From Pseudomonadales bacterium (lineage in GTDB: Bacteria; Pseudomonadota; Gammaproteobacteria; Pseudomonadales; Azotimanducaceae), in the NCBI GenBank assembly GCA_019634925.1, contig JAHCAL010000003.1, positions 248,001 through 312,000 on the forward strand: a DNA stretch of 64,000 nt, given 5' to 3'. Shown here in pieces: positions 46,868 through 57,500 of the stretch. Position numbers and translations under genes: made by a program. The notes under the pieces are model-generated. The model was not told the origin of the DNA and ran no database searches. It saw only the letters and a list, made by a program, of their open reading frames with translations. Every line of letters starts with the position of its first letter. Within the stretch, counting starts at the first letter, position 1.

Positions 46868-47593
46868 CTACCGACCCGCGGCAGGCGCGTCGGCGCCGAT
46901 CGGATCCAGGCGCGCAGCGGTGATCCGGTCCGGAAAGTCGGTGAAGATCCCGGTCGCGCCGTTGCCGATCAGCGTGCGTGCCTCGGCCGGTTCGTTGACG
47001 GTGTAGACGTATGTGCGCAGGCCGAGTTCGCGCGCCCGGGCGAGCCGTTCGCGCGTGGCGATGCGGCGCGAGAGATTGATCGCGAACGCGCCCAGTTCTT
47101 CGGCGATCGTCCAGGCACGGTCGGTCCAGCGATCGAACAGCGGCGCGACCCGGACCGCCGGGGCCAGTGCGTGGAAGCGGCGCAATTCGACGTGCTCGAA
47201 CGACGAAACCAGGACGTCCGCAACCGGTGTCCGGGCCAGGAAATCCGCCACCGGGCCCGCGGTGTCCGGCCCCTTCAGCTCGATGTTGAGTCCCACGCCT
47301 GCCGGCAGGATGGCGGCGACCTCGCCGAGCAGCGGGATCGGCCAGCCGCCACCGGCGTCGAGGCGCCGCAACGCCGCGAGCGGCTGCGCGGAGAGCGGGC
47401 CGCTGCCGTTGGTGGTGCGCTCCAGCGTGTCGTCGTGGATCACCAGCAGTTCGCCCTCGATCGCGTAGACGTCGAGCTCGATGGCGCCGACCGCGCATTC
47501 GAACGCGCGCTGGAAGCTCGGCAGGGTGTTTTCCGGGACCAGCCCGGCTGCGCCGCGATGACCGATGACCAGCACGGGATCGAGGAAGCTCAC
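46868..47593 (-). CDS. Glycerophosphodiester phosphodiesterase (intact copy)
   Basis: 241 residues from the GTG at 47593. It hydrolyses glycerophosphodiesters, the deacylation products of phospholipids, to glycerol-3-phosphate and an alcohol. Catalytic motifs: VIGHRGAAGLVPENT with His, Arg and Glu, then AIELDVYAIEGELLVIHDDTLERTTNG in parts. The barrel continues through LNIELKGPDTAG and ends TDFPDRITAARL. No signal peptide, so it is probably cytoplasmic. The start is 41 bases from the dnaX start on the other strand. An inactivated relative lies at 38822-39207. Confidence 0.92.
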   Translation of the reverse strand: MSFLDPVLVIGHRGAAGLVPENTLPSFQRAFECAVGAIELDVYAIEGELLVIHDDTLERTTNGSGPLSAQPLAALRRLDAGGGWPIPLLGEVAAILPAGVGLNIELKGPDTAGPVADFLARTPVADVLVSSFEHVELRRFHALAPAVRVAPLFDRWTDRAWTIAEELGAFAINLSRRIATRERLARARELGLRTYVYTVNEPAEARTLIGNGATGIFTDFPDRITAARLDPIGADAPAAGR

Positions 47594-47600
47594 GTGTGCA

Positions 47601-47625
47601 TTCCACCGTTTGAAACCACTACAAT
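47601..47625 (+). promoter_or_regulatory. Candidate dnaX promoter, duplicated at the left repeat end
   Basis: TACAAT at 47620-47625 is a good -10 element only 8 bases before the dnaX ATG; TTCCAC at 47601-47606 could act as a weak -35. If used, the dnaX mRNA would have almost no leader. The same bases, with TTCAAT in place of TACAAT, occur at about 39212-39236 without a gene behind them. Confidence 0.4.
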
Positions 47626-47633
47626 GCCGGATC

Positions 47634-49250
47634 ATGAGTTATCAGGTACTGGCGCGCAAACTGCGGCCCGCCACGTTCGACGCGCTGGTCGGCCAGGAGC
47701 ACGTGGTGCGCGCGCTCACCCATGCGCTCGACCATGGGCGCCTGCACCATGCGTACCTGTTCACCGGCACCCGCGGCGTCGGCAAGACCACCATCGCACG
47801 GGTACTGGCCAAGTGCCTCAACTGCGAGCAGGGCGTGTCGTCCCGACCGTGCGGGACCTGTTCCGTCTGTCGCGAGGTCGCCGAGAACCGCTTCATCGAC
47901 CTGATCGAGGTCGACGCCGCCTCGCGCACCCGGGTTGACGACACCCGGGATCTGCTGGAAAACGCCCAGTATCTGCCCACCCGGGGACGTTACAAGGTGT
48001 ACCTGGTCGACGAGGTGCACATGCTGAGCGGCCCGAGCTTCAACGCGCTCCTGAAGACGCTCGAGGAGCCGCCTGCCCACGTGGTGTTCCTGCTCGCGAC
48101 CACCGACCCGAAGAAGATCCCGGCAACCGTACTGTCGCGTTGCCTGCAGTTCCAGCTCAAGAACCTGGCGCCTGAACGCATCGCCCGCTATCTCGCCGAG
48201 GTGCTGGAAGGCGAGCGCATCGTGCACGAACCCTCCGCGCTCGATCTCATCGCCACCGCCGCGCGCGGCAGCATGCGCGACGCGCTGTCGTTGACCGACC
48301 AGGCGATCGCCTTCGGGCAGGGCGCCGTGCGGGCCGCTGACGTAGCCGACATGCTCGGTCTGGTCGGGCGCGATGCGGTGAGCGGGCTGATCGATGCGCT
48401 GGCCGCTCGTGATGTACCGCGCCTGCTGGCGCTCGCGGCCGAACTGGCCGAGCGCAGCGCGGATTTCGAGGACGTGCTTGGTGAGCTGATCGCGGCCCTG
48501 CACCGCATGGCGGTCAACCAGGCTCTGGGCGCGGCCGCCGCCTCGTCGGGTCCCCTTGACCCGGAGGTGGTGCAGCTCTACTACCAGATCGCGCTGCTCG
48601 GGCTGCGCGACCTCCCGATCGCGCCGGATCCGCGGCTCGGGTTCGAGATGACGCTGCTGCGCATGCTGGCATTCGCGCCGGACGAAGCCGGCACCGCCGT
48701 GCCCGCGGCCCGCCCGGCGGGACAACCGGCGGCGCCGTCACGGGCACAGCCGGCGGCGCCGTCGTCCGCACGACCGGCAGCACCGTCATCACCCCAGTCC
48801 ACGGCGACCGCCAGGCCGGCGCGGCCGGATGGCGCGTCTGGTGTCGCGAGCCCATCGGCCCCTGCGGCAGGGACCCGCGACCGCGACGCCTGGTTCGAAC
48901 TCGTAGCCGGGCTCGAGGTCAGCGGTGTTGCGCGCATGCTCGCCGAGCATTCCGTCCTGACCGAAGCGGACGATCGGGTGTACCGCTTGCGCCTCGACGA
49001 CGCGCATGACACGTTGCTCGCGGACGGCCCCGTCGCCACGCTCGAGCGCGCCATCGGGGCGCGGCTCGGCAAGCCGGTCCGGCTGGACATCGAGGTCGGG
49101 ACGGTCGGCGCCGAGACGCCAGCGGCCCGGATGGACCGCGAGCGTCGTGAACGCCAGCGCGTCGCGGAAGAGGCGCTCGCCACGGATCAGACCGTGCAGC
49201 AGCTGCTGAACGAGTTCGGCGGGCGCATCGAAGGCGTGAGCCCGGTCTGA
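47634..49250 (+). CDS. dnaX: DNA polymerase III subunits gamma/tau
   Basis: 538 residues from ATG 47634. DnaX is the clamp-loader ATPase of the replicative polymerase. The start [28 protein letters not shown] is the universal motif. Walker A is GTRGVGKTT, the zinc-binding cysteines are CLNCEQG...CGTCSVC, Walker [12 protein letters not shown], and the sensor [21 protein letters not shown]. An Ala/Pro-rich linker (about 360-425) joins a C-terminal domain for polymerase contact. The conserved run dnaX-ybaB-recR follows. A slippery frameshift site for a gamma form is not evident to me. Confidence 0.96.
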   Translation: MSYQVLARKLRPATFDALVGQEHVVRALTHALDHGRLHHAYLFTGTRGVGKTTIARVLAKCLNCEQGVSSRPCGTCSVCREVAENRFIDLIEVDAASRTRVDDTRDLLENAQYLPTRGRYKVYLVDEVHMLSGPSFNALLKTLEEPPAHVVFLLATTDPKKIPATVLSRCLQFQLKNLAPERIARYLAEVLEGERIVHEPSALDLIATAARGSMRDALSLTDQAIAFGQGAVRAADVADMLGLVGRDAVSGLIDALAARDVPRLLALAAELAERSADFEDVLGELIAALHRMAVNQALGAAAASSGPLDPEVVQLYYQIALLGLRDLPIAPDPRLGFEMTLLRMLAFAPDEAGTAVPAARPAGQPAAPSRAQPAAPSSARPAAPSSPQSTATARPARPDGASGVASPSAPAAGTRDRDAWFELVAGLEVSGVARMLAEHSVLTEADDRVYRLRLDDAHDTLLADGPVATLERAIGARLGKPVRLDIEVGTVGAETPAARMDRERRERQRVAEEALATDQTVQQLLNEFGGRIEGVSPV

Positions 49251-49320
49251 TGCGTGCCGTCCGGGCGGAAATTCGGGTCACGTCGGCCCGGCATCACCAG
49301 GTACTCTCAGGAGCAGGGCC

Positions 49321-49644
49321 ATGAAAGGCATCGGCGACCTCATGAAACAGGCGCGCGCCATGCAGGAACGTGTGCAGCAGGCGCAGGCGGAACTCGCCGC
49401 GCTCGAAGTGACCGGCGAGAGCGGCGCCGGCCTCGTGACGGTGCGCATGAACGGCCGGCACGAAGTGCGTGCGGTGCGCATCGACCCGAGTCTGCTGAAT
49501 GAAGACCGGGAGGTGCTCGAGGACCTGGTCGCGGCGGCTTGCAACGACGCGGTGCACAAGGTCGCGGCGAGCCAGCAGGAAAAGATGGCAGGCATGGCCG
49601 CCGGGCTCGGGCTGCCGCTCGACAAGATGCCGTTTTCGTTCTGA
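49321..49644 (+). CDS. ybaB: Nucleoid-associated protein YbaB/EbfC
   Basis: 107 residues. A small dimeric DNA-binding protein. The N-terminal helix ([21 protein letters not shown]) and the beta-sheet core ([26 protein letters not shown]) match YbaB, as does the C-terminal Met-rich helix ([21 protein letters not shown]). It stands between dnaX and recR as in E. coli. Its TGA overlaps the recR ATG by one base, so translation is probably coupled. Preceded by CAGGAGCAGG, a good ribosome-binding region. Confidence 0.95.
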   Translation: MKGIGDLMKQARAMQERVQQAQAELAALEVTGESGAGLVTVRMNGRHEVRAVRIDPSLLNEDREVLEDLVAAACNDAVHKVAASQQEKMAGMAAGLGLPLDKMPFSF

Positions 49645-50243
49645 TGGCGCGGACCAGCCTGATCGAACGCCTGATCGAGGCATTCCAGGTGCTGCCAGGC
49701 GTGGGGCCGAAGAGTGCGCAGCGTATGGTGCTGTTCCTGCTGCAGCGAAATCGTCCGGGCGGCCGGAACCTCGCGGAGGTGATGCTCGACGCGCTCGACC
49801 GGGTCGGCGAATGCGAATCGTGCCGGAACCTCACCGAAACGCCGCGCTGCCGCCTGTGCGAGGATCCGCGGCGGGACGACCGGCTCCTGTGCGTCGTCGA
49901 ATCGCCGGCCGACATTCTGGCGCTCGAGCACGCCGGCGGCTTCCGTGGCCGGTATTTCGTCCTGCACGGCCATCTCTCGCCGATCGACGGCGTCGGGCCC
50001 GTCGAACTCGAACTCGGGCGGCTCGAGCGCCGGGTACGTGAGAACCCGCCGGAAGAGCTGATACTGGCCACCAATCCAACGGTGGAAGGCGAGGCAACTG
50101 CTCATTACATCAGTGAGTTACTGAAGGATCTTGTGCCGACGATCACGCGTATCGCGCACGGCGTACCGCTCGGCGGCGAACTCGAATTCATCGACGGAGG
50201 GACGCTCGTCCATGCCCTGCAAGGCCGCCGCAGCATCCGTTGA
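49644..50243 (+). CDS. recR: Recombination protein RecR
   Basis: 199 residues. RecR works with RecF and RecO to load RecA at gaps. A helix-hairpin-helix start ([24 protein letters not shown]) is followed by a zinc finger ([16 protein letters not shown]), a Toprim domain ([29 protein letters not shown]) and the C-terminal [17 protein letters not shown]alker-B-like region. Start ATG at 49644 overlaps the ybaB stop. The following rnd gene begins inside recR by 32 bases. Confidence 0.96.
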   Translation: MARTSLIERLIEAFQVLPGVGPKSAQRMVLFLLQRNRPGGRNLAEVMLDALDRVGECESCRNLTETPRCRLCEDPRRDDRLLCVVESPADILALEHAGGFRGRYFVLHGHLSPIDGVGPVELELGRLERRVRENPPEELILATNPTVEGEATAHYISELLKDLVPTITRIAHGVPLGGELEFIDGGTLVHALQGRRSIR

Positions 50244-51333
50244 ATGGGTGACCGACGACGCCCGTCTGGCCGAAACCGCGGCCGGCTGGGGGCGGGTCAT
50301 CGGTCTCGATACCGAGTTCCAGCGGACCGACACCTTTTTCCCGCTGCCCGGGCTCTACCAGGTGAGTTGCGGCACCCGGGTCTGGCTGCTCGACCCGCTC
50401 GCGCTCGACGATCTCAGCCCCTTGCTCGAGGTGCTGGAGGATCGGCGCGTGACCAAGATCCTGCACGCGTGCTCGGAGGACCTCGAACTCCTGCGGCATC
50501 ACTTCGGCGCGGTGCCCGCGGGGCTGTTCGACACCCAGCTGGCGCATGCCTTCGTCGCGCCCGACTACAGCATGAGTTTCACGCGCCTGCTCGCCGCCCG
50601 GCTCGGAGTGGTTCTCGAGCAGCACGAGACCCGCTCGGACTGGCGCGCGCGGCCGTTGTCCGACGAGCAGGAGCGCTACGCGTGGGAGGACGTCTACTAC
50701 CTTCCGCCGCTCCACGACGACCTGCACGCCGCGCTGGTCCAGGCCGGGCGGCTCGACTGGTTTCGCGAGGAGATGGACATCCGCGGCCGGTTCCAGCCGA
50801 ACGATCCGGAGACCTACTACCAATCGGTCAAGCGGGCCTGGCGCATGGACGGCCCGACCCGGGCGCGGCTGCAGAGCCTGTGTGCGTGGCGCGAGCGCCA
50901 GGCGATGGCCGAAGACCGGCCGCGCGGCCGGGTCGTCAAGGACGACGTGCTCGCCCCGCTTGCCGAACTGCCGCGACTCACCCGGGACGATCTCGAGCGG
51001 CTGCTGCCGCCGGGCGTCGTGCGTCGCTACGGCGAACAGCTGCTCGCCACGCACGCGGAAGGCGTGGCGAACGCCGATCATCCGCCGCCGGCCGAGCAGC
51101 CGCTCGGCGCCGCGCAACAGGAGGCGGTCGATGCGGTGCGAGCCATCGCGAACGATCGCGCGCAGGCGCTCGGCATGGCCCCGGAGCTGCTTGGTCGCAG
51201 GCGGGAGGTGGAAGCCTGTCTGCGTCATTACCTGGCCCATGGGGCGCTGTCGGACGCTTACCGGGGCTGGCGGTTCCCGTTGGTGGGCGAGGCGTTTCTC
51301 GCGCGTTTCGCGCGTCTGGGCGGCCGGCGATGA
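50212..51333 (+). CDS. rnd: Ribonuclease D
   Basis: 373 residues from ATG 50212, with GGAGGG about 9 bases upstream. A 3'-5' exoribonuclease involved in tRNA 3' maturation. The DEDD active site is visible: [16 protein letters not shown] (Asp, Glu), [13 protein letters not shown] (Asp), and [16 protein letters not shown] (Tyr, Asp). Two HRDC-type helical domains follow (about 205-290 and 295-370). The gene overlaps the end of recR and its stop overlaps the ycgL start (ATGA). rnd-ycgL-ycgN is a known pseudomonad order. Confidence 0.93.
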   Translation: MPCKAAAASVEWVTDDARLAETAAGWGRVIGLDTEFQRTDTFFPLPGLYQVSCGTRVWLLDPLALDDLSPLLEVLEDRRVTKILHACSEDLELLRHHFGAVPAGLFDTQLAHAFVAPDYSMSFTRLLAARLGVVLEQHETRSDWRARPLSDEQERYAWEDVYYLPPLHDDLHAALVQAGRLDWFREEMDIRGRFQPNDPETYYQSVKRAWRMDGPTRARLQSLCAWRERQAMAEDRPRGRVVKDDVLAPLAELPRLTRDDLERLLPPGVVRRYGEQLLATHAEGVANADHPPPAEQPLGAAQQEAVDAVRAIANDRAQALGMAPELLGRRREVEACLRHYLAHGALSDAYRGWRFPLVGEAFLARFARLGGRR

Positions 51334-51596
51334 CCCGCCTGGTCAACGTCTACCGCAGCAGCCGCCGGCAGGAGATGTACCTGTACGTCGATGCCGCGGA
51401 AGACCTGGCCCGGGTGCCGGCGGACCTGCTCGGGCGCTTCGGCACGCCGGTCCTGGTGCTCGCCATCGAGCTCGACGCGGAGCGCCGGCTGGCGCGGGCC
51501 GAGGCGGGCCAGGTGCTCGCCCGGATCGAGACGGCCGGCTTCTATCTGCAGATGCCGCCGCAACCGGAAGTTCCGCCGGACGGAGCAGGGCGGTGA
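51330..51596 (+). CDS. ycgL: YcgL domain protein
   Basis: 88 residues. The sequence [20 protein letters not shown] with the following AAEDLARVPADLLGRFGTPVLVLAIEL matches the YcgL family, whose members are small cytosolic proteins of unknown function. The C-terminal QMPPQPE ending is typical. Start and stop both overlap neighbours by four bases (ATGA with rnd, GTGA with ycgN), so the three genes are translated together. Confidence 0.9.
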   Translation: MTRLVNVYRSSRRQEMYLYVDAAEDLARVPADLLGRFGTPVLVLAIELDAERRLARAEAGQVLARIETAGFYLQMPPQPEVPPDGAGR

Positions 51597-52030
51597 GCTT
51601 CTGGAAAGACAAGACGCTCGAGCAGATGACCGATGCGGAGTGGGAGTCGCTCTGTGACGGCTGCGCCCGCTGCTGCCTGGTGAAGCTCGAGGACGCCGAC
51701 ACCGGCGAAGTCCACTACACCTCGCTGGTCTGCGACCTGCTCGACGTCGAGCGTTGCCGGTGCACGCAGTATCCGCGCCGTCATGAACTGGTGCCGGACT
51801 GCATCGAGTTCACGCCGGATCTCGCCGCCACGCTCGGCTGGCTCCCGGATACCTGCGCCTACCGGCTCCTGGCCGAAGGGCTCGATCTGCCGGCGTGGCA
51901 CCCTCTGGTCAGCGGACGGCGCGAGAGCGTGCACGAGGCCGGGATCTCGGTGCGCGGCCGCGTCATCCCGGTGCGCATGGTTCCGGAGGACGAGCACGAG
52001 GATCACGTGATCGACTGGGTGGGAACATGA
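51593..52030 (+). CDS. ycgN: YcgN family CxxCxxCC protein (UPF0260)
   Basis: 145 residues from a GTG that overlaps the ycgL stop. The eight-cysteine type metal-binding pattern is seen as SLCDGCARCCLVKLEDADTG, then LVCDLLDVERCRCTQYPRR and VPDCIEFTPD, and later WLPDTCAYRLL. The family (PF03692) is thought to bind zinc or an iron-sulfur cluster. Biochemical function is unknown. The stop overlaps the start of the small membrane protein gene. Confidence 0.92.
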   Translation: MSFWKDKTLEQMTDAEWESLCDGCARCCLVKLEDADTGEVHYTSLVCDLLDVERCRCTQYPRRHELVPDCIEFTPDLAATLGWLPDTCAYRLLAEGLDLPAWHPLVSGRRESVHEAGISVRGRVIPVRMVPEDEHEDHVIDWVGT

Positions 52031-52365
52031 GTGCCTATGCCTGGGGTTGGCTGGTGGTGGGTGGCAGCGCGCTGCTGCTGGTCTTCGCCCTCGGGCGGCT
52101 GCTGCGCGACTGGCGGGCCCCGCTCGTGAAACACCTGGTCGGCTGGTGCCTGCTCGCGCTCGCCGTAGCGCCTGCGCAGATACCCCGGTACACCGACGAA
52201 CTGGCGCCCGCCATCGTGGTGTTCTTCTTCGAAAGCTTCCTGCAGCGCGACGGCAGCCCGGACGCCGCGGGCAGGATCCTGCTCGCCGCCGGTGCGCTCG
52301 GTCTCGTCCTCGGGCTCGCCTGGCACGGCCTGGTGCGGCTGCTCGGCCGTCGGACGGTTGCTTGA
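52027..52365 (+). CDS. Small hypothetical membrane protein
   Basis: 112 residues with three probable helices (about 5-22, 37-54, 81-103) and no recognised domain. It begins inside the ycgN stop codon (ATGA), the fourth gene of the overlapping chain. The segment RYTDELAPAIVVFFFESFLQRDGS between helices two and three is the most distinctive part. Function unknown; co-expression with ycgN is inferred from the overlap. Confidence 0.75.
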   Translation: MSAYAWGWLVVGGSALLLVFALGRLLRDWRAPLVKHLVGWCLLALAVAPAQIPRYTDELAPAIVVFFFESFLQRDGSPDAAGRILLAAGALGLVLGLAWHGLVRLLGRRTVA

Positions 52366-52463
52366 TCCGTCGCGTCCGGCTCCTATAGAGTACGGGGCTT
52401 GCCCGTTGCAGACGTAACATCCACCGACGTCCGGTCCGTATCGGACACCTGGGAATCACCTGA

Positions 52464-53312
52464 ATGAAGTTCGACAGTACAGATACCTATATTTCCACCG
52501 AAGAGTTGACCATGGCGGTCAACGCCGCGGTGCGGCTCGAGCGACCGCTCCTGGTCAAGGGCGAGCCCGGTACCGGCAAGACCATGCTGGCCGAAGAGAT
52601 TGCCAAGAGTCTCGGCATGCGGCTGATTCCCTGGCACATCAAATCCACCACCAAGGCGATCAACGGTCTGTACGAGTACGACGCCGTCTCGCGGCTGCGT
52701 GACTCCCAGCTCGGCGACGAGCGGGTGAAGGACATCCGCAACTACATCCGCAAAGGCAAGCTGTGGGAGGCGTTCGAGTCCGACGATCGTGTGGTGCTGC
52801 TGATCGACGAGATCGACAAGGCCGACATCGAGTTCCCGAACGACCTGCTGCAGGAACTCGACCGCATGGAGTTCTATGTCTACGAACTCGGCGAGACCAT
52901 CAAGGCCAAGCGGCGCCCGGTGGTGATCATCACCTCGAACAACGAAAAGGAGCTGCCCGACGCATTCCTGCGCCGCTGCTTCTTCCACTACATCAACTTC
53001 CCCGACCGGGAAACGATGCAGCAGATCGTGGACGTCCACTACCCGGACCTGAAGAAGGAACTGGTCAAGGAAGCCATGGAGATCTTCTTCGACGTCCGCA
53101 AGGTGCCCGGGCTCAAGAAGAAGCCGTCGACCTCGGAGCTGATCGACTGGCTGAAGCTCCTGATGGCGGACGACATTCCCGACGAGATCCTCACCAACCG
53201 CGATACCACCAAGGCGATTCCGCCGTTGTATGGCGCGCTGGTCAAGAACGAACAGGACGTGCACCTGCTCGAGCGGCTGGCTTTCATGAACCGTCGCGAC
53301 AGCAGGGGTTGA
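52464..53312 (+). CDS. MoxR-family AAA+ ATPase
   Basis: 282 residues. Walker A is KGEPGTGKTMLAEE (about 32-44), Walker B VVLLIDEIDKAD (about 110-121), sensor 1 VIITSNNEKELPDAFLRRC. These place it in the MoxR group of AAA+ chaperones, which help mature metal-containing complexes or membrane proteins together with a VWA partner. The partner gene is 25 bases downstream. A small gap of 98 bases upstream follows the previous operon and may hold the promoter; I see no clear elements. Confidence 0.9.
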   Translation: MKFDSTDTYISTEELTMAVNAAVRLERPLLVKGEPGTGKTMLAEEIAKSLGMRLIPWHIKSTTKAINGLYEYDAVSRLRDSQLGDERVKDIRNYIRKGKLWEAFESDDRVVLLIDEIDKADIEFPNDLLQELDRMEFYVYELGETIKAKRRPVVIITSNNEKELPDAFLRRCFFHYINFPDRETMQQIVDVHYPDLKKELVKEAMEIFFDVRKVPGLKKKPSTSELIDWLKLLMADDIPDEILTNRDTTKAIPPLYGALVKNEQDVHLLERLAFMNRRDSRG

Positions 53313-53337
53313 TGCGCACGTCCCGAGGAGCCGCGCC

Positions 53338-54510
53338 ATGCTGATCAACTTCTTCCTGACCCTGCGCAAGTACAAGCTCCCGGTGACGCTCCGGGAGCTG
53401 ATGGACCTGCTCGAGGCGCTGAAAGGCAAGCTCGTTTACGCCAACATCGACGAGTTCTACCTGCTGTCGCGCACCTGCCTGGTCAAGGACGAGAAGAACT
53501 ACGACAAGTTCGATCGTGCGTTCGCCGTCTACTTCAAGGGTCTCGAGGACCTGCACGGCCTGCTCGAGTCGCTCATTCCCGATGAATGGCTGCGCCGCGA
53601 GTTCGAGAAGTCCCTGACCCCCGAGGAACTCGAGAAGATCAAGTCGCTCGGCGGCCTCGAGAAGCTGATCCAGGCGTTCCAGGAAGCCAAGGCCGAGGAA
53701 GAGAAACGCAAGGGCGAGAAGGGCAAGGAAGGCGAGGAAGGCCAGGAAGGCGACGACCCGAACAAGCTCGGCCGCAAGGGCCCGGGCGGTCCTGCCGAAG
53801 GCAAGAAGAAAAAGGCCAAGAAGGCCTGGAACGACCGGCAGTACAAGAACCTCGACGATTCGGTCGAACTCGGCACGCGCAACATCAAGATGGCGCTGCG
53901 CCGGCTGCGCAAGTTCGCGCGCCAGGGCCGGGACGAAGAACTCGACATCGACACCACGATCCGCTCGACCGCGCACAACGGCGGCATGCTCGACATCCGC
54001 ATGCGTCCCGAGCGCAAGAACACCGTCAAGGTGCTCCTGTTCCTCGACATCGGCGGCTCGATGGATGCGCACGTGAAGGTCTGCGAGGAGCTGTTCTCTG
54101 CCACACGCACCGAGTTCAAGCACCTCGAGAGCTTCTACTTCCACAACTTCATCTACGAGTCGGTGTGGAAGGACAACCGGCGGCGCATGAACGAACGCCT
54201 GCCCACGCTCGAGATACTCAACAAGTACCCGCACGACTACAAGGTCATCTTCGTCGGTGATGCCACCATGGCGCCCTACGAGATCACCCACGCCGGCGGC
54301 AGCGTGGAGCACTGGAACGAGGAACCGGGCGCCGCCTGGCTCGCGCGTTTCAAGGCGCTCTATCCCAAGCTCGTCTGGATCAATCCGACCCCGCAGGAAA
54401 CCTGGGAGTATTCCACCTCGGTGGGCCTCACCCGCGAACTGGTCGAGGGACAGATGTATCCGCTCACCCTGCGTGGGCTCGAAGACGGCATGGCCTTCCT
54501 GTCGAAGTGA
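53338..54510 (+). CDS. VWA domain protein (CoxE-like), MoxR partner
   Basis: 390 residues. The N-terminal 130 residues are helical (NFFLTLRKYKLPVTLRELMDLLEAL), then comes a very charged Lys/Glu/Gly linker (about 120-165: EEEKRKGEKGKEGEEGQEG) and a von Willebrand A domain (from about 228). The metal-site motif is LFLDIGGSMDAH, where the usual DxSxS has Gly in place of the first Ser, and the following FIYESVW and IFVGDATM complete it. Such proteins act with MoxR ATPases in cofactor or complex assembly. The stop overlaps the hrpA GTG. Confidence 0.9.
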   Translation: MLINFFLTLRKYKLPVTLRELMDLLEALKGKLVYANIDEFYLLSRTCLVKDEKNYDKFDRAFAVYFKGLEDLHGLLESLIPDEWLRREFEKSLTPEELEKIKSLGGLEKLIQAFQEAKAEEEKRKGEKGKEGEEGQEGDDPNKLGRKGPGGPAEGKKKKAKKAWNDRQYKNLDDSVELGTRNIKMALRRLRKFARQGRDEELDIDTTIRSTAHNGGMLDIRMRPERKNTVKVLLFLDIGGSMDAHVKVCEELFSATRTEFKHLESFYFHNFIYESVWKDNRRRMNERLPTLEILNKYPHDYKVIFVGDATMAPYEITHAGGSVEHWNEEPGAAWLARFKALYPKLVWINPTPQETWEYSTSVGLTRELVEGQMYPLTLRGLEDGMAFLSK

Positions 54511-57500
54511 CCGCGGCGGGCCCGTTCGACCCGGCGAGCGTGCTGCGCCGGGACGTGCAGGTCCTGCGCAGACTCGCCGAGGCCGATCCGGCGGCGTTCC
54601 CCGAGCGACTTGCCGCCGCGCAGGCGCGGCTCGCCGAACGCACGGCCATCGTGCCGCGCATCGACTATCCCCCCGAGTTGCCGGTCAGCGCGCACGCCGC
54701 CGAGATCCGCCGCCTGCTCGCCGCGCACCAGGTGATAGTCGTTGCGGGCGAAACCGGTTCGGGCAAGACCACCCAGTTGCCCAAGATCTGCCTCGAAGCC
54801 GGCTACGGCCGGCGCGGCATGATCGGGCATACCCAGCCGCGCAGGCTCGCGGCACGCAGCGTCGCCGCACGGATCGCGTTCGAACTCGACGTGCCGATGG
54901 GCGAGGCGGTGGGCTACGCGGTCCGCTTCAGCGACCAGGTCGGGCCGCGCACGCTCGTGAAGCTCGTGACCGACGGCCTGCTGCTGACCGAGATCCGCCG
55001 CGACCGCTGGCTCGACGACTATGACGTGATCATCGTCGACGAAGCCCACGAACGCAGCCTCAACATCGACTTCCTGCTCGGCTACCTGCGCCGGCTGATC
55101 GAGCGGCGCCGGGATCTGAAAGTCATCATCACCAGCGCGACCATCGACGTGGCGGCGTTCTCGGCGCACTTCGCGGATGCGCCGGTGGTCGAGGTGGGCG
55201 GCCGCGGCTTTCCGGTCGAAGTGCGCTACGCGGGCGAACTGGCGGCGGACGAAGGCCAGGAAGCGGCACTGCTCGCCTGCCTCGAGGACATCGAGACCGC
55301 ACCGAGCCGCGGCGCGCGCGACGTACTGGTCTTCCAGTCGGGGGAGCGGGAGATCCTCGAGACCGCGCGGCTGCTGCGCGAGCGGCTGGGGGACCGCTGG
55401 GAGGTGTTGCCGCTCTATGCGCGCCTGTCCGCGCGCGACCAGCAGCGGGTGTTCCAGCCGGGCGGCCGGCGGCGCGTGGTGCTCGCCACCAACGTCGCGG
55501 AGACCTCGATCACGGTGCCGAACATCGGCTACGTGATCGACCCCGGCTTTGCGCGCGTGAGCCGTTATTCGTACCGCTCCAAGCTGCAGCGGCTGCCGGT
55601 CGAACCGATCTCCCAGGCCAGCGCCAATCAGCGCATGGGCCGCTGCGGACGCATCGCGCCCGGCGTCTGTTTTCGCCTCTACAGCGAGGCCGACTTCGTT
55701 GCGCGCGCCGCCTATACCGATCCGGAGATCCGCCGCACCAACCTGGCCTCGGTGGTGCTGCAGATGCAGGCCTTCGGGCTCGGCGACGTCCACAGGTTTC
55801 CGTTCCTCGATCCGCCGGATCCGCGCGCGATCCGCGATGCCGAGAAACTCCTCGACGAACTCGGTGCGCTCGAGCACGGCCGGCTCACGCCGGTCGGCCG
55901 GACCATGGCGCGGTTGCCGATCGACCCCCGCCTCGCGCGCATGCTGATCGAAGCGGACCGGCGTGCCGCGCTTGCCGAGGTGCTGGTCATCGCGAGCGGG
56001 CTCGCCGTCGCCGATCCGCGTGACCGGCCGCTCGAGAAACAGGCCGCCGCGGACCAGGCGCACCGGACCTTCGCCGACGAGCGCTCGGATTTCCTCGCGT
56101 GGGTCAATCTCTGGAACTGGTTCGAGGCAGCGCGCGAGGAGAACACCCGGGCGGCGCTCACCGCCGCCATGCAGAAGCGTTTCCTGTCCCCGGTGCGCAT
56201 GCGCGAATGGCGTGAACTGCACCGTCAGCTCGCGCTCGCGGTGCGTGAGCTCGGCATGCGCCTGAACGAAGTGCCGGCCGACTACGCGGCCGTGCATCGG
56301 GCACTGCTCGCCGGATCGCTCAGTCTGATCGGTCAGCACGAGGAGCGCGGCCAGTACCTCGGGCCGCGCAACCTGAAGTTCCGCATCTTTCCCGGCTCGG
56401 CGCTGGCCGGGCGCACACCGCGCTGGCTCGCCGCCGGTGAAATCGTCGAGACCAGCCGCATTTACGCGCGGTCGGTCGCGGTGGTCGAACCCGGCTGGAT
56501 CGAGGAGGCGGCGGGCCATCTGCTCAAACGCCACTACGGCGAACCGCATTGGAGCGCGCGCCGCGGCGAAGTGGTGGCCGCCGAGTCGGTCTCGCTCTAC
56601 GGGCTGCGCCTCGCCGAGAATCGTCAGGTCGGCTATGGCCGCATCGACCCGGCGCTGGCGCGGCTTCTGATGATCCGGGAAGGCCTCGTGCCGGGTGCCG
56701 TCACGCGCCCCCCGCCATTCCTCCAACACAACCTCGAACTGCAGACCGCGCTCCGCGAGCGCGAAGCGCGCGGGCGGCGGCGTGACATCCTGGTCGACGA
56801 GGACATCATCGTCGCGCTATACGCCGAACGCCTGCCGGACGACCTTACCAGCGCCCGCGAACTCGAACGCTGGTGGCGGCGTGCGCAGCCCGCGGAGCGG
56901 GAACGGCTGTACTTCACCGAAGCGGACCTCGTGCAGAGTGCTTCCGCGCACATCACGGAAGCGGACTACCCGTCGACGCTCGCGCTGCGCAGCGCCACGT
57001 TCGACCTCAAATACCGGTTCGCACCGGGTGAGCCGGACGACGGGGTATCGGTGAGGGTGCCCATCGGGCTCCTCGAAGCGGTGGACGACGCGGTGCTCGA
57101 ATGGTCCGTGCCCGGGTTCCTGCCGCTGGTCTGCGAACAGTGGCTGCGCGCGCTGCCGAAGGCGAAACGTCGGCCGCTCGCGCCGCTGCCGGACAAGGTC
57201 GACGCGATACTCGCGCTGATCGGTCGCCCGGATCGTTATCGCCAGGGCCGGCTGACCACCGCCCTCGGGCAGGCACTGCGCGAGTTGCATGGTCTTTCGG
57301 TCGCGGCCGACGACTGGGACCGTGCGCGCATCGAGCCGCACCTGCTGATGAACGTGCAGGTGCTGGACGAGTCCGGCAAGATCCTGGCGCAGGGACGGGA
57401 CCCGGCTGCGCTCAGGCAGCAGTTCGCCGATCGCCTGCGGGCGCGCATCGGTAGCGAAGCGCGGGCGCGCGGCGAAGCGACCGACCTGCGCGCATTCCCG

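Larger units (their letters stand above)
45907..47626. repeat. Direct repeat, right copy (truncated pspC, pspD-like gene, intact GDPD, dnaX promoter)
   Basis: Homologous and co-directional with 37912-39241. The left edge abuts the metallo-hydrolase remnant; the right edge runs into the native dnaX. Relative to the left copy, the pspC part is cut at its 5' end and carries an in-frame TAG, while the GDPD gene is complete. So each copy is damaged where the other is intact. Divergence is greatest in pspC and the small gene and least at the GDPD start, which suggests later gene conversion at that end. Confidence 0.88.

Noticed and set aside
54360..56729. Long minus-strand frame opposite hrpA
   Set aside because: Antisense to the helicase core with all DEAH motifs; no recognisable protein.
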